Shown piece by piece: positions 49,949 to 60,464 of a DNA stretch of 64,000 nucleotides. Under the pieces are notes generated by a model. It was given only the letters and a program-made list of their open reading frames with translations. It searched no databases and was not told the origin of the DNA. The translations under genes were made by a program, and so were the position numbers. The stretch is from Microbacterium sp. Clip185. Lineage in GTDB: Bacteria; Actinomycetota; Actinomycetes; Actinomycetales; Microbacteriaceae. Numbering within the stretch: position 1 is the stretch's first letter; each line of letters begins with the position of its first letter. Location: the NCBI RefSeq assembly GCF_028743715.1, contig NZ_CP117996.1, positions 2,170,001-2,234,000 on the forward strand, read 5' to 3'.

Positions 49949-49966
49949 ATTGTTCTCGGTAACAAT
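49949..49966. promoter_or_regulatory. Operator-like site downstream of the GH43 promoter
   Basis: ATTGTTCTCGGTAACAAT; seven of nine positions pair. It sits just past the expected transcription start, where a LacI-family repressor would block elongation. The cognate regulator is not identified. Confidence 0.5.
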
Positions 49967-50089
49967 GACTGCCGACCGCCGCATCCGCGGCACACGATTG
50001 CGCGAAGACGCTCAACCGATCGCCGCGGGGACCGTGACGTCCCCGCGCACGCCGCGTCTCGCCCTTCGATGAGAGCGAGGAGGCTCCGC

Positions 50090-53011
50090 GTGAGCACGCG
50101 CCACAGATCCCGAATGCTGACCAGAGGCGGAGCGGTGTGGACCGCTGTCGCGCTCGCCGTCGCCGGAGCGGTCGTCCCCTCCGCCGCTCAGGCCGCGACT
50201 CCCGCACCTCTCCTGCACTACACCTTCGACAGCGCCGCGGGCACGACGATCCCGGATGCGAGCGGCAACGGGTTCGACGCGACGCTGCAGCAGAGCGGGG
50301 GTGCCGTCGCCGACGGCAGTCTGTCGCTGCCCGGAGGAGCCCGCGGCACCGCCGCCTACCTCGACATCCCCACGACCGGCCTCGTCGGAAAGAAAGACCT
50401 CACCATCTCCACGTGGCTCTCGCCGCGCACGGGCGCAGGCAACACCGCCGCGGCCTTCATCGGAGCACCCGTCGCCTCCGGCGCCTCCTACTCGTCGGGG
50501 TACTGGCTGCTCAACCCCGCCAACCCCAACGGCTACGTCAAGTCGGTCGTCACGAGCGCGGTCTCCCCCGGTTCTCCCTGGACCACCGAGGTCGGGCCCG
50601 GGGCCACCAACGCCGCAACCTCCGGCATCCGCACGCCGGCGGGCCTCAGCCTCTACACGACGGTCATCGACGGCACTACGGGCCAGCTGCGCGTCTACGT
50701 GAACGGCGCGCGCATCTCGCAGAACGCGATAGCCCGCGACATCGCCGCGTTCGGCTCGAACCTCGTCGCGGCTCTCGGCCGCTCGACGTACAACGACGCG
50801 AGCTGGAGCGGACTCGTCGACGACTTCGCGATCTACGGCCAGGCATTGAGCGACGCCGATGTGCTGGCGCTCTACAACGCCGAAGCCCTCGATCGCGCCG
50901 TGGCGGCGGTCTCGGTCGCCCCGACCGCCGAGGCCGACTTCACGCTGCCCACCACCAGCGCGGGCGTCGCGATCGGATGGGCCTCGAACAACGCCGCCAT
51001 CGCCGTCAGCAACGGTACGGCCGCCGTCACCCGGCCCGCGGCGGGCGCGGGCGACGCGAACGTCACGCTGACCGCCACCTTCGCCGTGGGCGATGCCACG
51101 CGGACCCAGACCTACACGGTGCGTGTGCCGCAACTGCTGTCCGACGCCGAGCGCGTGGCGGCGGATCTCGCGGCACTTCAGATCCCGAACCTCGACGACG
51201 TCCGCACCAACTTCTCCGTGCCAGCCTTGGGTGCCCACGGGTCCACGATCACGTGGACGGTGGATGCGGCGCATGCGGCGTCCGCGGCGCTCCGGGCGGG
51301 CGTACGGGACGACTCGCGCACCGTCGAGGTGACGCGGCCCGCGCACGGGTCCGCCGAGGTCGTCGCGGAGCTGACCGCGGTCGTCACTCACGGACAAGCG
51401 ACCGACAGCCGCACGTTCTCCGCCCGTATCCAACCCCTGCCTGCGGGCGACGAGGAGACCGAGGCCTACTTCTGGACGTTCTTCACGGGCGAGGGCCAGG
51501 GCGCCGAGCGTGTCAGCATCGCCGCATCCAAGGGCAATGACGCGCTCAGCTGGAACACCCTCAACGACGGACAGCCCGTGTTCACCTCCACCGTCGGTAC
51601 CGAGGGGCTGCGCGATCCCTTCATCATCCGTGCACCCGAGGGTGACAAGTTCTACATGATCGCGACGGATCTAAAGATCGACGGTCTCGCCGGCGGGTTC
51701 ACGACCGCACAGATCTCCGGTTCGCGCTACATCGAGGTGTGGGAGTCCGACGACCTGGTCAACTGGTCAGATCAGCGTCACGTGAAGGTGTCGAGCGACT
51801 ACGCCGGGAACACCTGGGCCCCGGAGGCCTACTGGGATGAGGAACTGGACACGTTCGTCGTCTTCTGGGCCTCGAACCTCTACCCGACCACGAATGCCGC
51901 CGATCGCACGGCCGTCACCTACAACCGCATGATGTACGCGACGACGGATGACTTCGTGACCTTCTCCGACCCGCAGATCTGGAGCGACGTGCGCCGGGGC
52001 GCGGGGCTCGGCCTGATCGACTCCACCGTCGCGAAGGTCGACGGCGTGTACCACCGCTTCACCAAGGACGAGGCGAGCATGACGATCCGACACGAGAAGT
52101 CGACCGATCTGCTGGCGACGATCACGGGCACGCTGCCCGGCACCACCGGCCCCGCAGACGAGTGGACGCTCGTGAAGGAGAAGGTCGCGAGCGGTCTGCC
52201 CAACGGCGAGCCGGGCGGCACGTTCACCAGCGGGGAGGGCGCCAACATCTTCCCCGCCAATGCCGGCGACGTGAACGGCTTGGACTGGTTCCTCTTCATC
52301 GACCAGCCCAACTACCACGGCGGCCCCAACCACTACGTCCCGTTCGGCACGACGAACCTCGAGGACGGGAACGCCTGGCAGCCACTCGGGGCGAAGCTGC
52401 GCCAGTCGCTCCCCCACAACGCCGACGGCGGCAAGCCGCGTCACGGCACGGTCATCCCGATCACGCGCTCCGAGTACCAGCGCGTCCTCGAGGCCTACGC
52501 GGCCGACATCGCCGTCGCATCGGTCGACGAGATCGCGGTGACCACGAGGGCGGGAGTCGCGCCGACCCTGCCCCAGGCGCACCTGACGAAGGCGGACGGC
52601 TCCGAACAGAGCGTCGACGTCGCCTGGGACGCCGTCCCTCCCTCCGCCTACGCCACGGCGGGAGAGTTCACGGTCGCCGGCATCGCGCAGGACGACTCAC
52701 GCATGCCGGTGGAGGCCACCGTCACCGTCACCCCGGCGGTCTCTGTGCACGCGACGACCAGCACGCGCTGCCTGGCGGGCAAGGCCGTCGTCTCGGTGGC
52801 CGTCAGCAACACGGGCGACAGCTCGGCCGTGGCCACCATCGCCACCGTGTACGGGTCGAAGGCCCTCACCGTGGGACCCGGGAAGAGCGCATCGGCCGCC
52901 TTCACGACGCGACTGGGCGCGATGCCGGCGGGAACGGCGACGGTCTCGGTGACCCAGGCAGGCGCGACCGCGAACCTCACCGCGCCGTACAGCGCGCTCG
53001 CCTGCGGCTGA
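50090..53011 (+). CDS. Secreted GH43-type arabinan/xylan-active protein with LamG and Ig-like domains
   Basis: This 973-residue protein has a Sec signal peptide (TAVALAVAGAVVPSAAQA), then a LamG/concanavalin-like domain (~35-270, LLHYTFDSAAGTTIPDASGN). Two atrophied Ig-like domains follow (~272-455). A five-bladed GH43-like catalytic region (~460-800) has base Asp in GTEGLRDPFII and TWAPEAYWDEE for the pKa-modulating pair. A bacterial Ig-like domain and a small C-terminal beta domain close the chain. Likely activity is alpha-L-arabinofuranosidase or arabinanase, but GH43 subfamily cannot be fixed by eye. I chose GTG 50090 because GAGGAGG lies upstream at normal spacing; an ATG at 50069 would precede that site. 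Confidence 0.8.
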   Translation: MSTRHRSRMLTRGGAVWTAVALAVAGAVVPSAAQAATPAPLLHYTFDSAAGTTIPDASGNGFDATLQQSGGAVADGSLSLPGGARGTAAYLDIPTTGLVGKKDLTISTWLSPRTGAGNTAAAFIGAPVASGASYSSGYWLLNPANPNGYVKSVVTSAVSPGSPWTTEVGPGATNAATSGIRTPAGLSLYTTVIDGTTGQLRVYVNGARISQNAIARDIAAFGSNLVAALGRSTYNDASWSGLVDDFAIYGQALSDADVLALYNAEALDRAVAAVSVAPTAEADFTLPTTSAGVAIGWASNNAAIAVSNGTAAVTRPAAGAGDANVTLTATFAVGDATRTQTYTVRVPQLLSDAERVAADLAALQIPNLDDVRTNFSVPALGAHGSTITWTVDAAHAASAALRAGVRDDSRTVEVTRPAHGSAEVVAELTAVVTHGQATDSRTFSARIQPLPAGDEETEAYFWTFFTGEGQGAERVSIAASKGNDALSWNTLNDGQPVFTSTVGTEGLRDPFIIRAPEGDKFYMIATDLKIDGLAGGFTTAQISGSRYIEVWESDDLVNWSDQRHVKVSSDYAGNTWAPEAYWDEELDTFVVFWASNLYPTTNAADRTAVTYNRMMYATTDDFVTFSDPQIWSDVRRGAGLGLIDSTVAKVDGVYHRFTKDEASMTIRHEKSTDLLATITGTLPGTTGPADEWTLVKEKVASGLPNGEPGGTFTSGEGANIFPANAGDVNGLDWFLFIDQPNYHGGPNHYVPFGTTNLEDGNAWQPLGAKLRQSLPHNADGGKPRHGTVIPITRSEYQRVLEAYAADIAVASVDEIAVTTRAGVAPTLPQAHLTKADGSEQSVDVAWDAVPPSAYATAGEFTVAGIAQDDSRMPVEATVTVTPAVSVHATTSTRCLAGKAVVSVAVSNTGDSSAVATIATVYGSKALTVGPGKSASAAFTTRLGAMPAGTATVSVTQAGATANLTAPYSALACG

Positions 53012-53021
53012 GGCCGCGCCA

Positions 53022-53063
53022 GCGCCCCGCGGTGCACCGGCTCGCCGGTGCACCGCGGGGCGC
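53022..53063 (+). terminator. Strong intrinsic terminator after the GH43 gene
   Basis: A perfect 19-bp stem (53022-53040 with 53045-53063) closes a CTCG tetraloop, 10 bases past the stop codon. Confidence 0.85.
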
Positions 53064-53103
53064 ATTGCGTCGCAGACCGGCACAGGGCAAAGTGGCGAGC
53101 ACC

Positions 53104-54045
53104 ATGACACACGCGATCGTCTACTCCGAGCACGGCGGCCCCGACGTCCTCACCCTCACCGACATCGAAATCCCCTCCCCGGATGCGGGTCAGGTGGCGG
53201 TGCGTATCGAAGCCGCCGGCGTCAACCCGATCGATGCGAAGCTGCGAGCGGGCCTGCGCGGTCCCGTGCCGATGACCCATCCGCGCCGTATCGGCAGCGA
53301 CGGCGCCGGTGTCGTGACGGCCGTCGGCGAAGGCGTGGACGGGTTCCGCGTCGGCGACCCCGTCGTGATCTTCTCCGCCGGCGGGCTGTACGCCGAGCAG
53401 GCGATCGTCAAGGTGGGCTCGGTCCAGCCGCGGCCGCCTCAGGTGGATGCCGCGACCGGAGCCGCCCTCGGCATCCCCGTGGGAACCGCCTACCAGGTGC
53501 TGCGCTCGCTCGATGTGCGAAGCGGCGACACCCTCGTGGTGCACGCGGGCTCGGGAGCCGTCGGCCAGGCCGCCGTGCAGTTCGCCGTCCTGTGGGGCGC
53601 GACGGTCGTCGCCACGTCGTCGCCGTCGCGTTTCGACCGCCTGCGCGAACTCGGCGCGATCCCCGTCGCATACGGCGAAGGACTCGAGCAGCGCCTCCGC
53701 GAAGCCGCGCCCCAGGGCTATACGGCAGCCTTCGACGCAGCCGGAACGGACGAGGCCATCGCCGCCTCGCTCGCTCTCGTCGAGGATCGCTCGCGCATCG
53801 CCACGATCGTCCGCGGTGCAGACGCGGCGGGATTCGGCATCCGCGCGTTCTCCGGCGGCTCCCCCGAGCCGCTCACCGAGCAGCAGCTCGCGTGGCGGGC
53901 CGAGGCCGTTCCCGTCGTGCTGGCGCTGCTCGCGACCGGACGCTTCTCGGTCGAGCTCGGCGAGCAGCTCCCGCTGGCCGACGCCGCCCGAGCGCACCGA
54001 CTCGTCGAGGCGCACTCCCCCGGCAAGATCACGCTGGTGCCCTGA
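53104..54045 (+). CDS. Zinc-independent quinone oxidoreductase (MDR superfamily)
   Basis: This 313-residue medium-chain reductase opens IVYSEHGGPDVLTLTDIE and has AAGVNPIDAKLRAGL and GSDGAGVVTAVGEGVDGFRVGD. A Rossmann motif follows in VVHAGSGAVGQAAVQFA. Structural and catalytic zinc ligands of alcohol dehydrogenases are absent. It would reduce quinones or enones with NADPH in the cytoplasm. ATG 53104 gives a family-like N-terminus. It lies between a terminator and an LLM monooxygenase gene 69 bases downstream. Confidence 0.88.
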   Translation: MTHAIVYSEHGGPDVLTLTDIEIPSPDAGQVAVRIEAAGVNPIDAKLRAGLRGPVPMTHPRRIGSDGAGVVTAVGEGVDGFRVGDPVVIFSAGGLYAEQAIVKVGSVQPRPPQVDAATGAALGIPVGTAYQVLRSLDVRSGDTLVVHAGSGAVGQAAVQFAVLWGATVVATSSPSRFDRLRELGAIPVAYGEGLEQRLREAAPQGYTAAFDAAGTDEAIAASLALVEDRSRIATIVRGADAAGFGIRAFSGGSPEPLTEQQLAWRAEAVPVVLALLATGRFSVELGEQLPLADAARAHRLVEAHSPGKITLVP

Positions 54046-54114
54046 CGCCCCGCATCCATGACGCCGGATGTCGGCGTTGTGGCCGCGTCCGCACTGCGGT
54101 GTGAGACTCGCCGC

Positions 54115-55551
54115 ATGGCAAAGCGCATCATCCTGAACGCCTTCGACATGACGTGCGTCAGTCACCAGTCCGCGGGCACCTGGCGTCACCCCGACAGCAG
54201 GGCCACGACCTACAAGGACCTCGAGTACTGGACCGAGCTCGCGAAGCTGCTCGAACGCGGCCGGTTCGATTCGCTGTTCATCGCCGACGTGCTCGGCACA
54301 TACGACGTGTACCGGGGTTCCGCGGCCACGGCGCTCGGCGATGCCGACCAGGTGCCGGTCAACGACCCGTTTCTGCAGGTTCCGGCGATGGCGCTCGTGA
54401 CGGAGCATCTGGGCTTCGGCGTTACGGCGGCGCTGACCTACGAGCAGCCGTACGCGCTCGCGCGCAAGTTCTCGACGCTCGACCACCTGACGAAGGGGCG
54501 CGTCGCCTGGAACGTCGTGACGAGCTACCTGAACAGCGCCGCGATCAACCTGGGCCTCAGCAAGCAGATCGCCCACGACGACCGGTACGAGATCGCCGAG
54601 GAGTTCGTCGACGTCACCTACAAGCTCTGGGAGGGCTCGTGGGAGGAGGACGCCGTCGTGGCCGACCGCGAACGCGGGGTGTACACCGACGCGACGAAGG
54701 TGCATCCGATCGGCCACCAGGGCACCTACTACTCCGTGCCGGGCATCCATCTGAGCGAGCCGTCGCCGCAGCGCACCCCGGTGATCTTCCAGGCCGGCGC
54801 CTCACCGCGCGGCCGGGCCTTCGCCGCCCGCCACGGCGAGGGCGTCTTCATCAGCCCCGCGAACCCGGCGCAGGCTCGCGAGATCGTCCGCGACATCCGA
54901 TCCCGCGCCGCGGCAGAGGGCCGCGACCCCGACGATGTGAAGACGTTCGCGCTGGTGACTGTCATCACGGCCGAGTCGGATGCGGCGGCCGAGGCCAAGT
55001 ACCAGGACTATCTGTCCTACGCCTCCGGCGAGGGGATGCTCGCCTTCTACGGCGGTTGGACCGGCATCGACTTCGGGCAGTGGGATCCGGATCAGCCGCT
55101 GGAAGAGGTGGAGAACGACAGCCTGCGCTCCGTGCTGTCCTCGCTCGCGAAGATCGATCCCGAACGCCGGTGGACCCCCGCCGACATCGTCGCGCAGCGT
55201 TCGATCGGCGGGATGGGGCCGGTGATCGTCGGCGGCCCCGAGACCGTCGCCAACGAGCTGGAGCGATGGGTCGACGAGGGCGAGATCGACGGCTTCAACT
55301 TCGCCTACGCGATCACGCCGGGCTCCTTCGAGGATCTGGTGGAGTTCGTCGTGCCCGAGCTTCAACGTCGCGGACGGGCCCAGACCGAGTACGCGGGCTC
55401 GACGCTGCGCGAATCCCTCTACGGCGCAGGCCACGCGCGAGTCGCGGACACGCATCCGGCCGCGCGTTACCGTGGGGCGTTCGCAGGCGGCGCGAGCGCC
55501 GCAGACGGCACGCTGCCCTCGCGCATCGCCGAGCGGCTCGCCGTTCGCTGA
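54115..55551 (+). CDS. LLM-class flavin-dependent monooxygenase (NtaA/SnaA/DszA group)
   Basis: This 478-residue protein begins KRIILNAFDMTCVSHQSAGT. It carries the NtaA/DszA-type blocks DSLFIADVLG, ALTYEQPYALARKFSTLDHL, GRVAWNVVTSYLNSAA and PVIFQAGASPRGRAFAARH. These FMNH2-dependent enzymes oxidise sulfur or nitrogen compounds or chelators, and need a flavin reductase that is not adjacent. GAGACT six bases before the ATG may be a weak leaderless -10. A hairpin terminator follows at once. Confidence 0.9.
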   Translation: MAKRIILNAFDMTCVSHQSAGTWRHPDSRATTYKDLEYWTELAKLLERGRFDSLFIADVLGTYDVYRGSAATALGDADQVPVNDPFLQVPAMALVTEHLGFGVTAALTYEQPYALARKFSTLDHLTKGRVAWNVVTSYLNSAAINLGLSKQIAHDDRYEIAEEFVDVTYKLWEGSWEEDAVVADRERGVYTDATKVHPIGHQGTYYSVPGIHLSEPSPQRTPVIFQAGASPRGRAFAARHGEGVFISPANPAQAREIVRDIRSRAAAEGRDPDDVKTFALVTVITAESDAAAEAKYQDYLSYASGEGMLAFYGGWTGIDFGQWDPDQPLEEVENDSLRSVLSSLAKIDPERRWTPADIVAQRSIGGMGPVIVGGPETVANELERWVDEGEIDGFNFAYAITPGSFEDLVEFVVPELQRRGRAQTEYAGSTLRESLYGAGHARVADTHPAARYRGAFAGGASAADGTLPSRIAERLAVR

Positions 55552-55560
55552 CGAGGGTAA

Positions 55561-55596
55561 GAAGAAGGGCCCCGCCGATCGGCGGGGCCCTTCTTC
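55561..55596. terminator. Perfect 36-base palindromic bidirectional terminator
   Basis: Positions 55561-55578 are exactly reverse-complementary to 55579-55596, forming a GC-rich hairpin with a small loop. It separates the convergent LLM and mmsB genes; the plus strand ends in TTCTTC. Confidence 0.85.
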
Positions 55597-55607
55597 GTCT
55601 GCGGCGC

Positions 55608-56825
55608 TCAGTTACCGGAGCGTCGCTTGTTGTACACGTCGAAGGCGACGGCGAGAAGGAGCACGAGGCCCTTCACGGCCTGCTGCCACTCGATGCCGAT
55701 GCCCATGATCGACATACCGTTGTTCAACACACCGATGATCAGACCACCGATGATCGCGCCACCGATGGTTCCGACCCCGCCCTGCACCGCCGCACCGCCG
55801 ATGAAGGCGGCCGAGATGGCTTCGAGCTCGAAGCCGTCACCCGCCTTGGGCCCGGCGAGGTTCAGGCGAGCGGTGAAGATGAGGCCGGCGAGCGCCGCGA
55901 GCAGTCCCATGTTCACGAACAACCAGAAGTCGACCCGGCGGGTCTTGATGCCCGACAGCTCCGCCGCGTGGCGGTTGCCACCGATCGCGTAGATGTGACG
56001 ACCGAAGACCGAACGGTTCATGACGATGCCGTAGACGAGCACGAGCACGGCCAGCACGATCAGCGTGACCGGGACGCCCTTGTACGCGGCGAGGGAGTAC
56101 GTGAAGAACGCGATCGCGGCGGAGATCAGCACGAGCTTGGCGATGAACCAGACGATCGGCTCGACGTCCTGTCCGTACTTGCGGCGTCCGGCACGGGTGC
56201 GCCACTGCTGCACGACGAGGGCGATGATGCCGACCGCTCCGATGAGCAGCGTGAACACGTCGGGGTCGCCCCCGAAGATGCCGTCGAGGAAGCCGTTGCC
56301 GAGAGCGCGGTACTCGTCGGGGAACGAGCCGATGTTCGCGTTGCCGAGCACCACGAGCGCGAGCCCGCGGAAGATGAGCATGCCCGCCAGGGTCACGATG
56401 AAGGCGGGGATGCCGACGAAGGCGACCCAGAAGCCCTGCCACGCACCCACGAGCGCGCCAATGGCGAGCGACAGGATGATGGCGAGCCACCAGGGCAGTC
56501 CCCACTGCACCGCGAACACGCCCGAGACGGCGCCGATGAAGGCGGCCACGGATCCGACCGACAGGTCGATGTGCCCGGCGATGATGACCATCACCATGCC
56601 GATCGCGAGCACGAGGATGTAGCCGTTCTGCACGACCAGGTTCGAGATGTTCTGCGGACGCAGCAGGATGCCGTCGGTCAGGACGGCGAACAGCACCACG
56701 ACCGCGAGCAGCGCGATGAAGATGCCGTTCTTGCCCAGATCCGTCAACACGTGCGTGATCCAGCGGGTGGCCTTGTTGTCGACCGGGTTGATCGTCGCCC
56801 CGGCAGCGGTGTCGTTGTTCGACAT
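55608..56825 (-). CDS. Monosaccharide ABC transporter permease (MmsB/GguB/XylH-like)
   Basis: This 405-residue permease of the ribose/xylose type has about ten helices. MVMVIIAGHIDLSVGSVAAF near residue 80 is the family's first signature. FGRHIYAIGGNRHAAELSGI and GTIGGAIIGGLIIGVLNNG near the end are others. It forms the pentose channel with the ATPase encoded 23 bases upstream. Among relatives it is closest in layout to the chvE-mmsA-mmsB (gguAB) importers for several aldoses. Confidence 0.88.
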   Translation of the reverse strand: MSNNDTAAGATINPVDNKATRWITHVLTDLGKNGIFIALLAVVVLFAVLTDGILLRPQNISNLVVQNGYILVLAIGMVMVIIAGHIDLSVGSVAAFIGAVSGVFAVQWGLPWWLAIILSLAIGALVGAWQGFWVAFVGIPAFIVTLAGMLIFRGLALVVLGNANIGSFPDEYRALGNGFLDGIFGGDPDVFTLLIGAVGIIALVVQQWRTRAGRRKYGQDVEPIVWFIAKLVLISAAIAFFTYSLAAYKGVPVTLIVLAVLVLVYGIVMNRSVFGRHIYAIGGNRHAAELSGIKTRRVDFWLFVNMGLLAALAGLIFTARLNLAGPKAGDGFELEAISAAFIGGAAVQGGVGTIGGAIIGGLIIGVLNNGMSIMGIGIEWQQAVKGLVLLLAVAFDVYNKRRSGN

Positions 56826-56848
56826 GTCGTTGTCTCCTGCGAGCCCCG

Positions 56849-58378
56849 TCAGCGGGGCTTCTCCATGGTCATGAGCTTGAGAACGGATTCGGGGCTCGCC
56901 TCTGCGATCGGCAGCTCACCCGTGATGCGACCCTCCGACAGCGCGTACACGCGGTCGGAGATGCCGAGCAGTTCGGGCAGCTCGGACGAGATGACGATGA
57001 TGCCCTTGCCGGATGCGGCGAGCTTGTTGATGATCGTGTAGATCTCGTACTTGGCGCCCACATCGATGCCGCGGGTCGGCTCGTCGAGGATCAGCACATC
57101 GGGATCCGAGTAGATCCACTTCGACAGCACGACCTTCTGCTGGTTGCCGCCGGAGAGCTTCCCGGTCTTGACCAGCACGCTCGGGGCCTTGATGTTCATG
57201 TCGCGGCGGTACTCGTTCGCGACGCGGTACTCCTCGTTGTCGTTGACCAGCCCGGCCTTCTCGAGCTTCTTGAGCGAGGCCATGGAGACGTTGCGCTTGA
57301 TGTCCTCGATGAGGTTCAGGCCGTACGTCTTACGGTCTTCGGTCGCGTAGGCAAGTCCGTTGTCGATGGCCTCGGAGACCGTGCGCGTCTTGATCTCCTT
57401 GCCGCGCATGAACACCCGGCCCGAGATCCGCGTCCCGTAGCTGTGGCCGAACAGGCTCATCGCGAACTCGGTGCGGCCGGCACCCATGAGACCCGCGATG
57501 CCGACGATCTCCCCGGCCCGCACCGTGATCGACACGTCATCGACGACGACGCGCGAGGTGTCGACGGGATGGTGAGCCGTCCAGTTCTCGACCCGCAGCA
57601 GCTCTTCGCCGATGTGGGGTTCGTGGTCGGGGTAGCGGTGCTCGAGGTCGCGACCCACCATGTCCTTGATGATGCGGTCCTCGGTGACATCGTTCTTCGC
57701 GATCGTCTCGATCGTCTTGCCGTCGCGGATGACGGTGACGGTGTCGGCGACCTTCTTGATCTCGTTGAGCTTGTGGCTGATGATGATCGACGTGATCCCC
57801 TGACCCTTCAGGTGCAGGATCAGATCCAGCAGATGCGCCGAGTCCTCGTCGTTCAGCGCGGCGGTCGGCTCGTCGAGGATCAGCAGCTTGACCTCTTTGG
57901 AGAGCGCCTTGGCGATCTCGACGAGCTGCTGCTTGCCGACACCGATCTGGTTGATCTTCGTCGTGGGGTTCTCCCGCAGACCGACCCGGGCCAGGAGCTT
58001 GCCCGCCTCGAAGTTCGTCGCGTTCCAGTCGATGAGACCGAGCGGGCCGCGCTGCTCGTTGTTGAGGAAGATGTTCTCGGCGATCGACAGGTACGGGCTG
58101 AGCGCCAGCTCCTGATGGATGATCACGATGCCCTTGGCCTCGCTGTCGCGAAGGTTGCGGAACGCGACCTCCTCGCCGTTGTAGACGATCTGTCCGTCGT
58201 ACGTGCCGTGGGGGTACACACCCGACAGCACCTTCATGAGCGTCGACTTACCGGCGCCGTTCTCACCGCAGATGGCATGCACCTCGCCGCGCTGAACGGC
58301 GAGATTCACGTTCGAGAGCGCTTTGACTCCCGGGAATGTCTTGGTGATCCCACGCATCTCGAGGATGTTCTGGGACAT
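56849..58378 (-). CDS. Monosaccharide ABC transporter ATPase, tandem domain (MmsA/GguA/XylG-like)
   Basis: This 509-residue protein has two fused ABC domains. The first is intact: Walker [10 protein letters not shown] and Walker [14 protein letters not shown]. The second has an altered Walker A (GLMGAGRTE) but signature LSGGNQQKV and Walker [13 protein letters not shown]. That asymmetry is normal for sugar importers of the RbsA/XylG class. It energises uptake with the MmsB-like permease and ChvE-like binding protein of the same operon. Confidence 0.92.
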   Translation of the reverse strand: MSQNILEMRGITKTFPGVKALSNVNLAVQRGEVHAICGENGAGKSTLMKVLSGVYPHGTYDGQIVYNGEEVAFRNLRDSEAKGIVIIHQELALSPYLSIAENIFLNNEQRGPLGLIDWNATNFEAGKLLARVGLRENPTTKINQIGVGKQQLVEIAKALSKEVKLLILDEPTAALNDEDSAHLLDLILHLKGQGITSIIISHKLNEIKKVADTVTVIRDGKTIETIAKNDVTEDRIIKDMVGRDLEHRYPDHEPHIGEELLRVENWTAHHPVDTSRVVVDDVSITVRAGEIVGIAGLMGAGRTEFAMSLFGHSYGTRISGRVFMRGKEIKTRTVSEAIDNGLAYATEDRKTYGLNLIEDIKRNVSMASLKKLEKAGLVNDNEEYRVANEYRRDMNIKAPSVLVKTGKLSGGNQQKVVLSKWIYSDPDVLILDEPTRGIDVGAKYEIYTIINKLAASGKGIIVISSELPELLGISDRVYALSEGRITGELPIAEASPESVLKLMTMEKPR

Positions 58379-58452
58379 CGTTGCTCCTCTTTCCTGTCGC
58401 CGACGGGAGTGTGCCGGGCGGCACGGGGCCGCCCGGCACGGATCCTCGGTTA

Positions 58453-59580
58453 TCAGCCGTTGATCTCGTCTTCGGTCCAGTAGCCGCTGTCGACCAGGAC
58501 CTCCTTGATGTTGTCCTTGACCACGATCTGCGACTCGAGCAGGTAGGACGGGACGACCTTCTTGCCGTTGTCGTAGTCCTCGGTGTTGTTCACCTCGGGC
58601 TCCTCGCCCTTCAGCAGAGCGGAGGCCATGTCGACCGCGACCTCGGCGAGCTTGCGGGTGTCCTTGAAGATGGTCGCGTACTGCTCACCCGCGACGATGG
58701 CCTTCACGGAGTCGATCTCGGCGTCCTGGCCCGAGATGATCGGCCATTCGGCACCGACCGAGTAACCGGCGTCGGTGAGGGCCGAGATGATGCCGCGCGA
58801 GATGCCGTCGTAGGGCGAGAGCACTGCGTTGACCTTCGAGCCGTCGGAGTACGTCGAGGTGAGGATGTTCTCCATGCGCTTCTGCGCCGTCTCGCCGTCC
58901 CAGCGCAGCGTCGCCGCCTGCTGGAAGTCGGTCTGACCGCTCTTGACGACCAGGATCTTCTTGTCGATGTAGGGCTGGAGCGTGTCGATCGCGCCGTTCC
59001 AGAAGAACGTGGCGTTGTTGTCGTCGGGCGAACCGGCGAACAGCTCGATGTTGAACGGGCCGGCCGGCGCCGATGCCGCTGCCTTGCCGTCGAGGTCGGT
59101 GAGACCCAGACCGTTCAGCAGCGAGTTCGCCTGCTGCACGCCGACCTTGTAGTTGTCGAACGACGCGTAGTAGTTGACGTTCTCGCTGTCGCGGATGAGG
59201 CGGTCGTACGCGATGACGGGGATGTCGCCATCGGCCGCCTCCTGCAGGACGCTGGTGAGCGTCGTGCCGTCGATCGAGGCGATGATCAGGGCCTTGGCAC
59301 CCTTGGTGATCATGTTCTCGATCTGGGAGACCTGCGTGGGGATGTCGTCCTCTGCGTACTGCAGGTCGACGGTGTAGCCCTGGTCCTCGAGCTGCTTCTT
59401 GACGGCGTTGCCGTCCTGAATCCAGCGCTCGGAGCTCTTGGTGGGCATGGCGACGCCGATGAGTCCGCCGTCTCCGCCGCTGTCCCCGCCGCTGCCGCCG
59501 GCGCTGCTGCCGCAGCCCGAGAGCATGAGCGCGCCGGCGGCAACGGTTGCCGCGGCGAACAGGAACTTGGTGCTCTTCAC
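58453..59580 (-). CDS. Monosaccharide-binding lipoprotein (ChvE-like)
   Basis: This 375-residue binding protein has a lipoprotein signal (LMLSGC), a Gly/Ser linker, then a type I periplasmic fold: [33 protein letters not shown] and [10 protein letters not shown]. The arrangement matches ChvE/multiple-sugar-binding proteins that take arabinose, xylose, galactose or glucose. The GTG start at 59580 has AAAGGA upstream; a longer frame upstream belongs to no family. The neighbouring araD gene points to L-arabinose as the main ligand. Confidence 0.88.
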   Translation of the reverse strand: MKSTKFLFAAATVAAGALMLSGCGSSAGGSGGDSGGDGGLIGVAMPTKSSERWIQDGNAVKKQLEDQGYTVDLQYAEDDIPTQVSQIENMITKGAKALIIASIDGTTLTSVLQEAADGDIPVIAYDRLIRDSENVNYYASFDNYKVGVQQANSLLNGLGLTDLDGKAAASAPAGPFNIELFAGSPDDNNATFFWNGAIDTLQPYIDKKILVVKSGQTDFQQAATLRWDGETAQKRMENILTSTYSDGSKVNAVLSPYDGISRGIISALTDAGYSVGAEWPIISGQDAEIDSVKAIVAGEQYATIFKDTRKLAEVAVDMASALLKGEEPEVNNTEDYDNGKKVVPSYLLESQIVVKDNIKEVLVDSGYWTEDEING

Positions 59581-59641
59581 AGTGTGTCCTTTCGTAAGAC
59601 GTCTCTGTCTGCTGTGTTCAGTTGTACGTAGGGGGAAGTCT

Positions 59642-60397
59642 TCAGGCGGCCGAACGCGGGGTCCGGCTCGGATCGCCGTGCTGGCCGTACACGTGCTGGT
59701 ACCGGTCGTACAGGCGATCGATCGCCTGCTGCGGCAGGGGTGTGAGCGGTCCGCGCTGACCCGCGATGTGCACGGTTCGGGCGACGTCCTCGAGCATGAC
59801 CGCGGCCTTGACCGCATCCCGCGCCGTGGCCCCGATCGTGAACGGCCCGTGCCCGGCCATGAGCACCGCCGGCGAGCGGTGACCGGCGAGCGTGTCCACG
59901 ATGCCCCGACCGATCGAGTCGTCGCCGATGATCGCGAAGGGTCCGACCGGGATCGGACCGCCGAACTCGTCGGCCATCGCCGTGAGGACGCACGGGATCT
60001 CCTCGCCGCGCGCGGCCCAGGCCGTCGCGTAGTCGGAGTGGGTGTGCACGATGCCGCCGACCGCAGGCATGTTCCGGTAGACGTATGCGTGCGCGGCCGT
60101 GTCGCTGGAGGGCTGGCGGTCACTGCCGGGGGTGTTGGCGACGACGACGCCGTCGAGGTCGCAGAGGATCATGTTCTCCGGAGCCAGGTCGTCGTAGGAG
60201 ACCCCCGAGGGCTTGATGACGAACAGATCCGCACCCGGGACACGCTCCGAGATGTTGCCGCCGGTCCACACGACCAGCCCGTTGCGCACGAGCTCGCCGT
60301 GCAGGGCTGCGACCTCCGCGCGCACGCGAGCGATGACGACCTCGGTCTTCACCCCCGTGGCATAGCCCTCGCCTCGAGCGGCATCGGTTGCGGACAC
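59642..60397 (-). CDS. araD: L-ribulose-5-phosphate 4-epimerase
   Basis: AraD converts L-ribulose 5-phosphate to D-xylulose 5-phosphate in L-arabinose catabolism. The 251-residue class II aldolase-fold protein shows the phosphate site [10 protein letters not shown], the zinc ligands [11 protein letters not shown], and [11 protein letters not shown]. No araA or araB is in the window. The GTG at 60397 is chosen because AAGGAG lies seven to eight bases upstream; an internal GTG at 60352 is the alternative. It is the first gene of the importer operon. Confidence 0.85.
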   Translation of the reverse strand: MSATDAARGEGYATGVKTEVVIARVRAEVAALHGELVRNGLVVWTGGNISERVPGADLFVIKPSGVSYDDLAPENMILCDLDGVVVANTPGSDRQPSSDTAAHAYVYRNMPAVGGIVHTHSDYATAWAARGEEIPCVLTAMADEFGGPIPVGPFAIIGDDSIGRGIVDTLAGHRSPAVLMAGHGPFTIGATARDAVKAAVMLEDVARTVHIAGQRGPLTPLPQQAIDRLYDRYQHVYGQHGDPSRTPRSAA

Positions 60398-60439
60398 GCC
60401 TCGACTCCTTCGTCTTTCGAAACCCCGTTGTGACGATCG

Positions 60440-60455
60440 ATGTGACCGTTCACAT
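60440..60455. promoter_or_regulatory. LacI-type operator of the araD-chvE-mmsAB operon
   Basis: ATGTGACCGTTCACAT, palindromic but for one pair, lies just downstream of the -10 element and would cover the transcription start. Confidence 0.7.
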
Positions 60456-60464
60456 TGCTGCGCA

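Noticed and set aside
48119..49993. 624-residue open frame on the minus strand
   Set aside because: Antisense to hrpA; composition typical of a shadow frame.
50069..50089. ATG at 50069 as the GH43 start
   Set aside because: The GAGGAGG ribosome site lies downstream of it and at correct spacing for the GTG at 50090.
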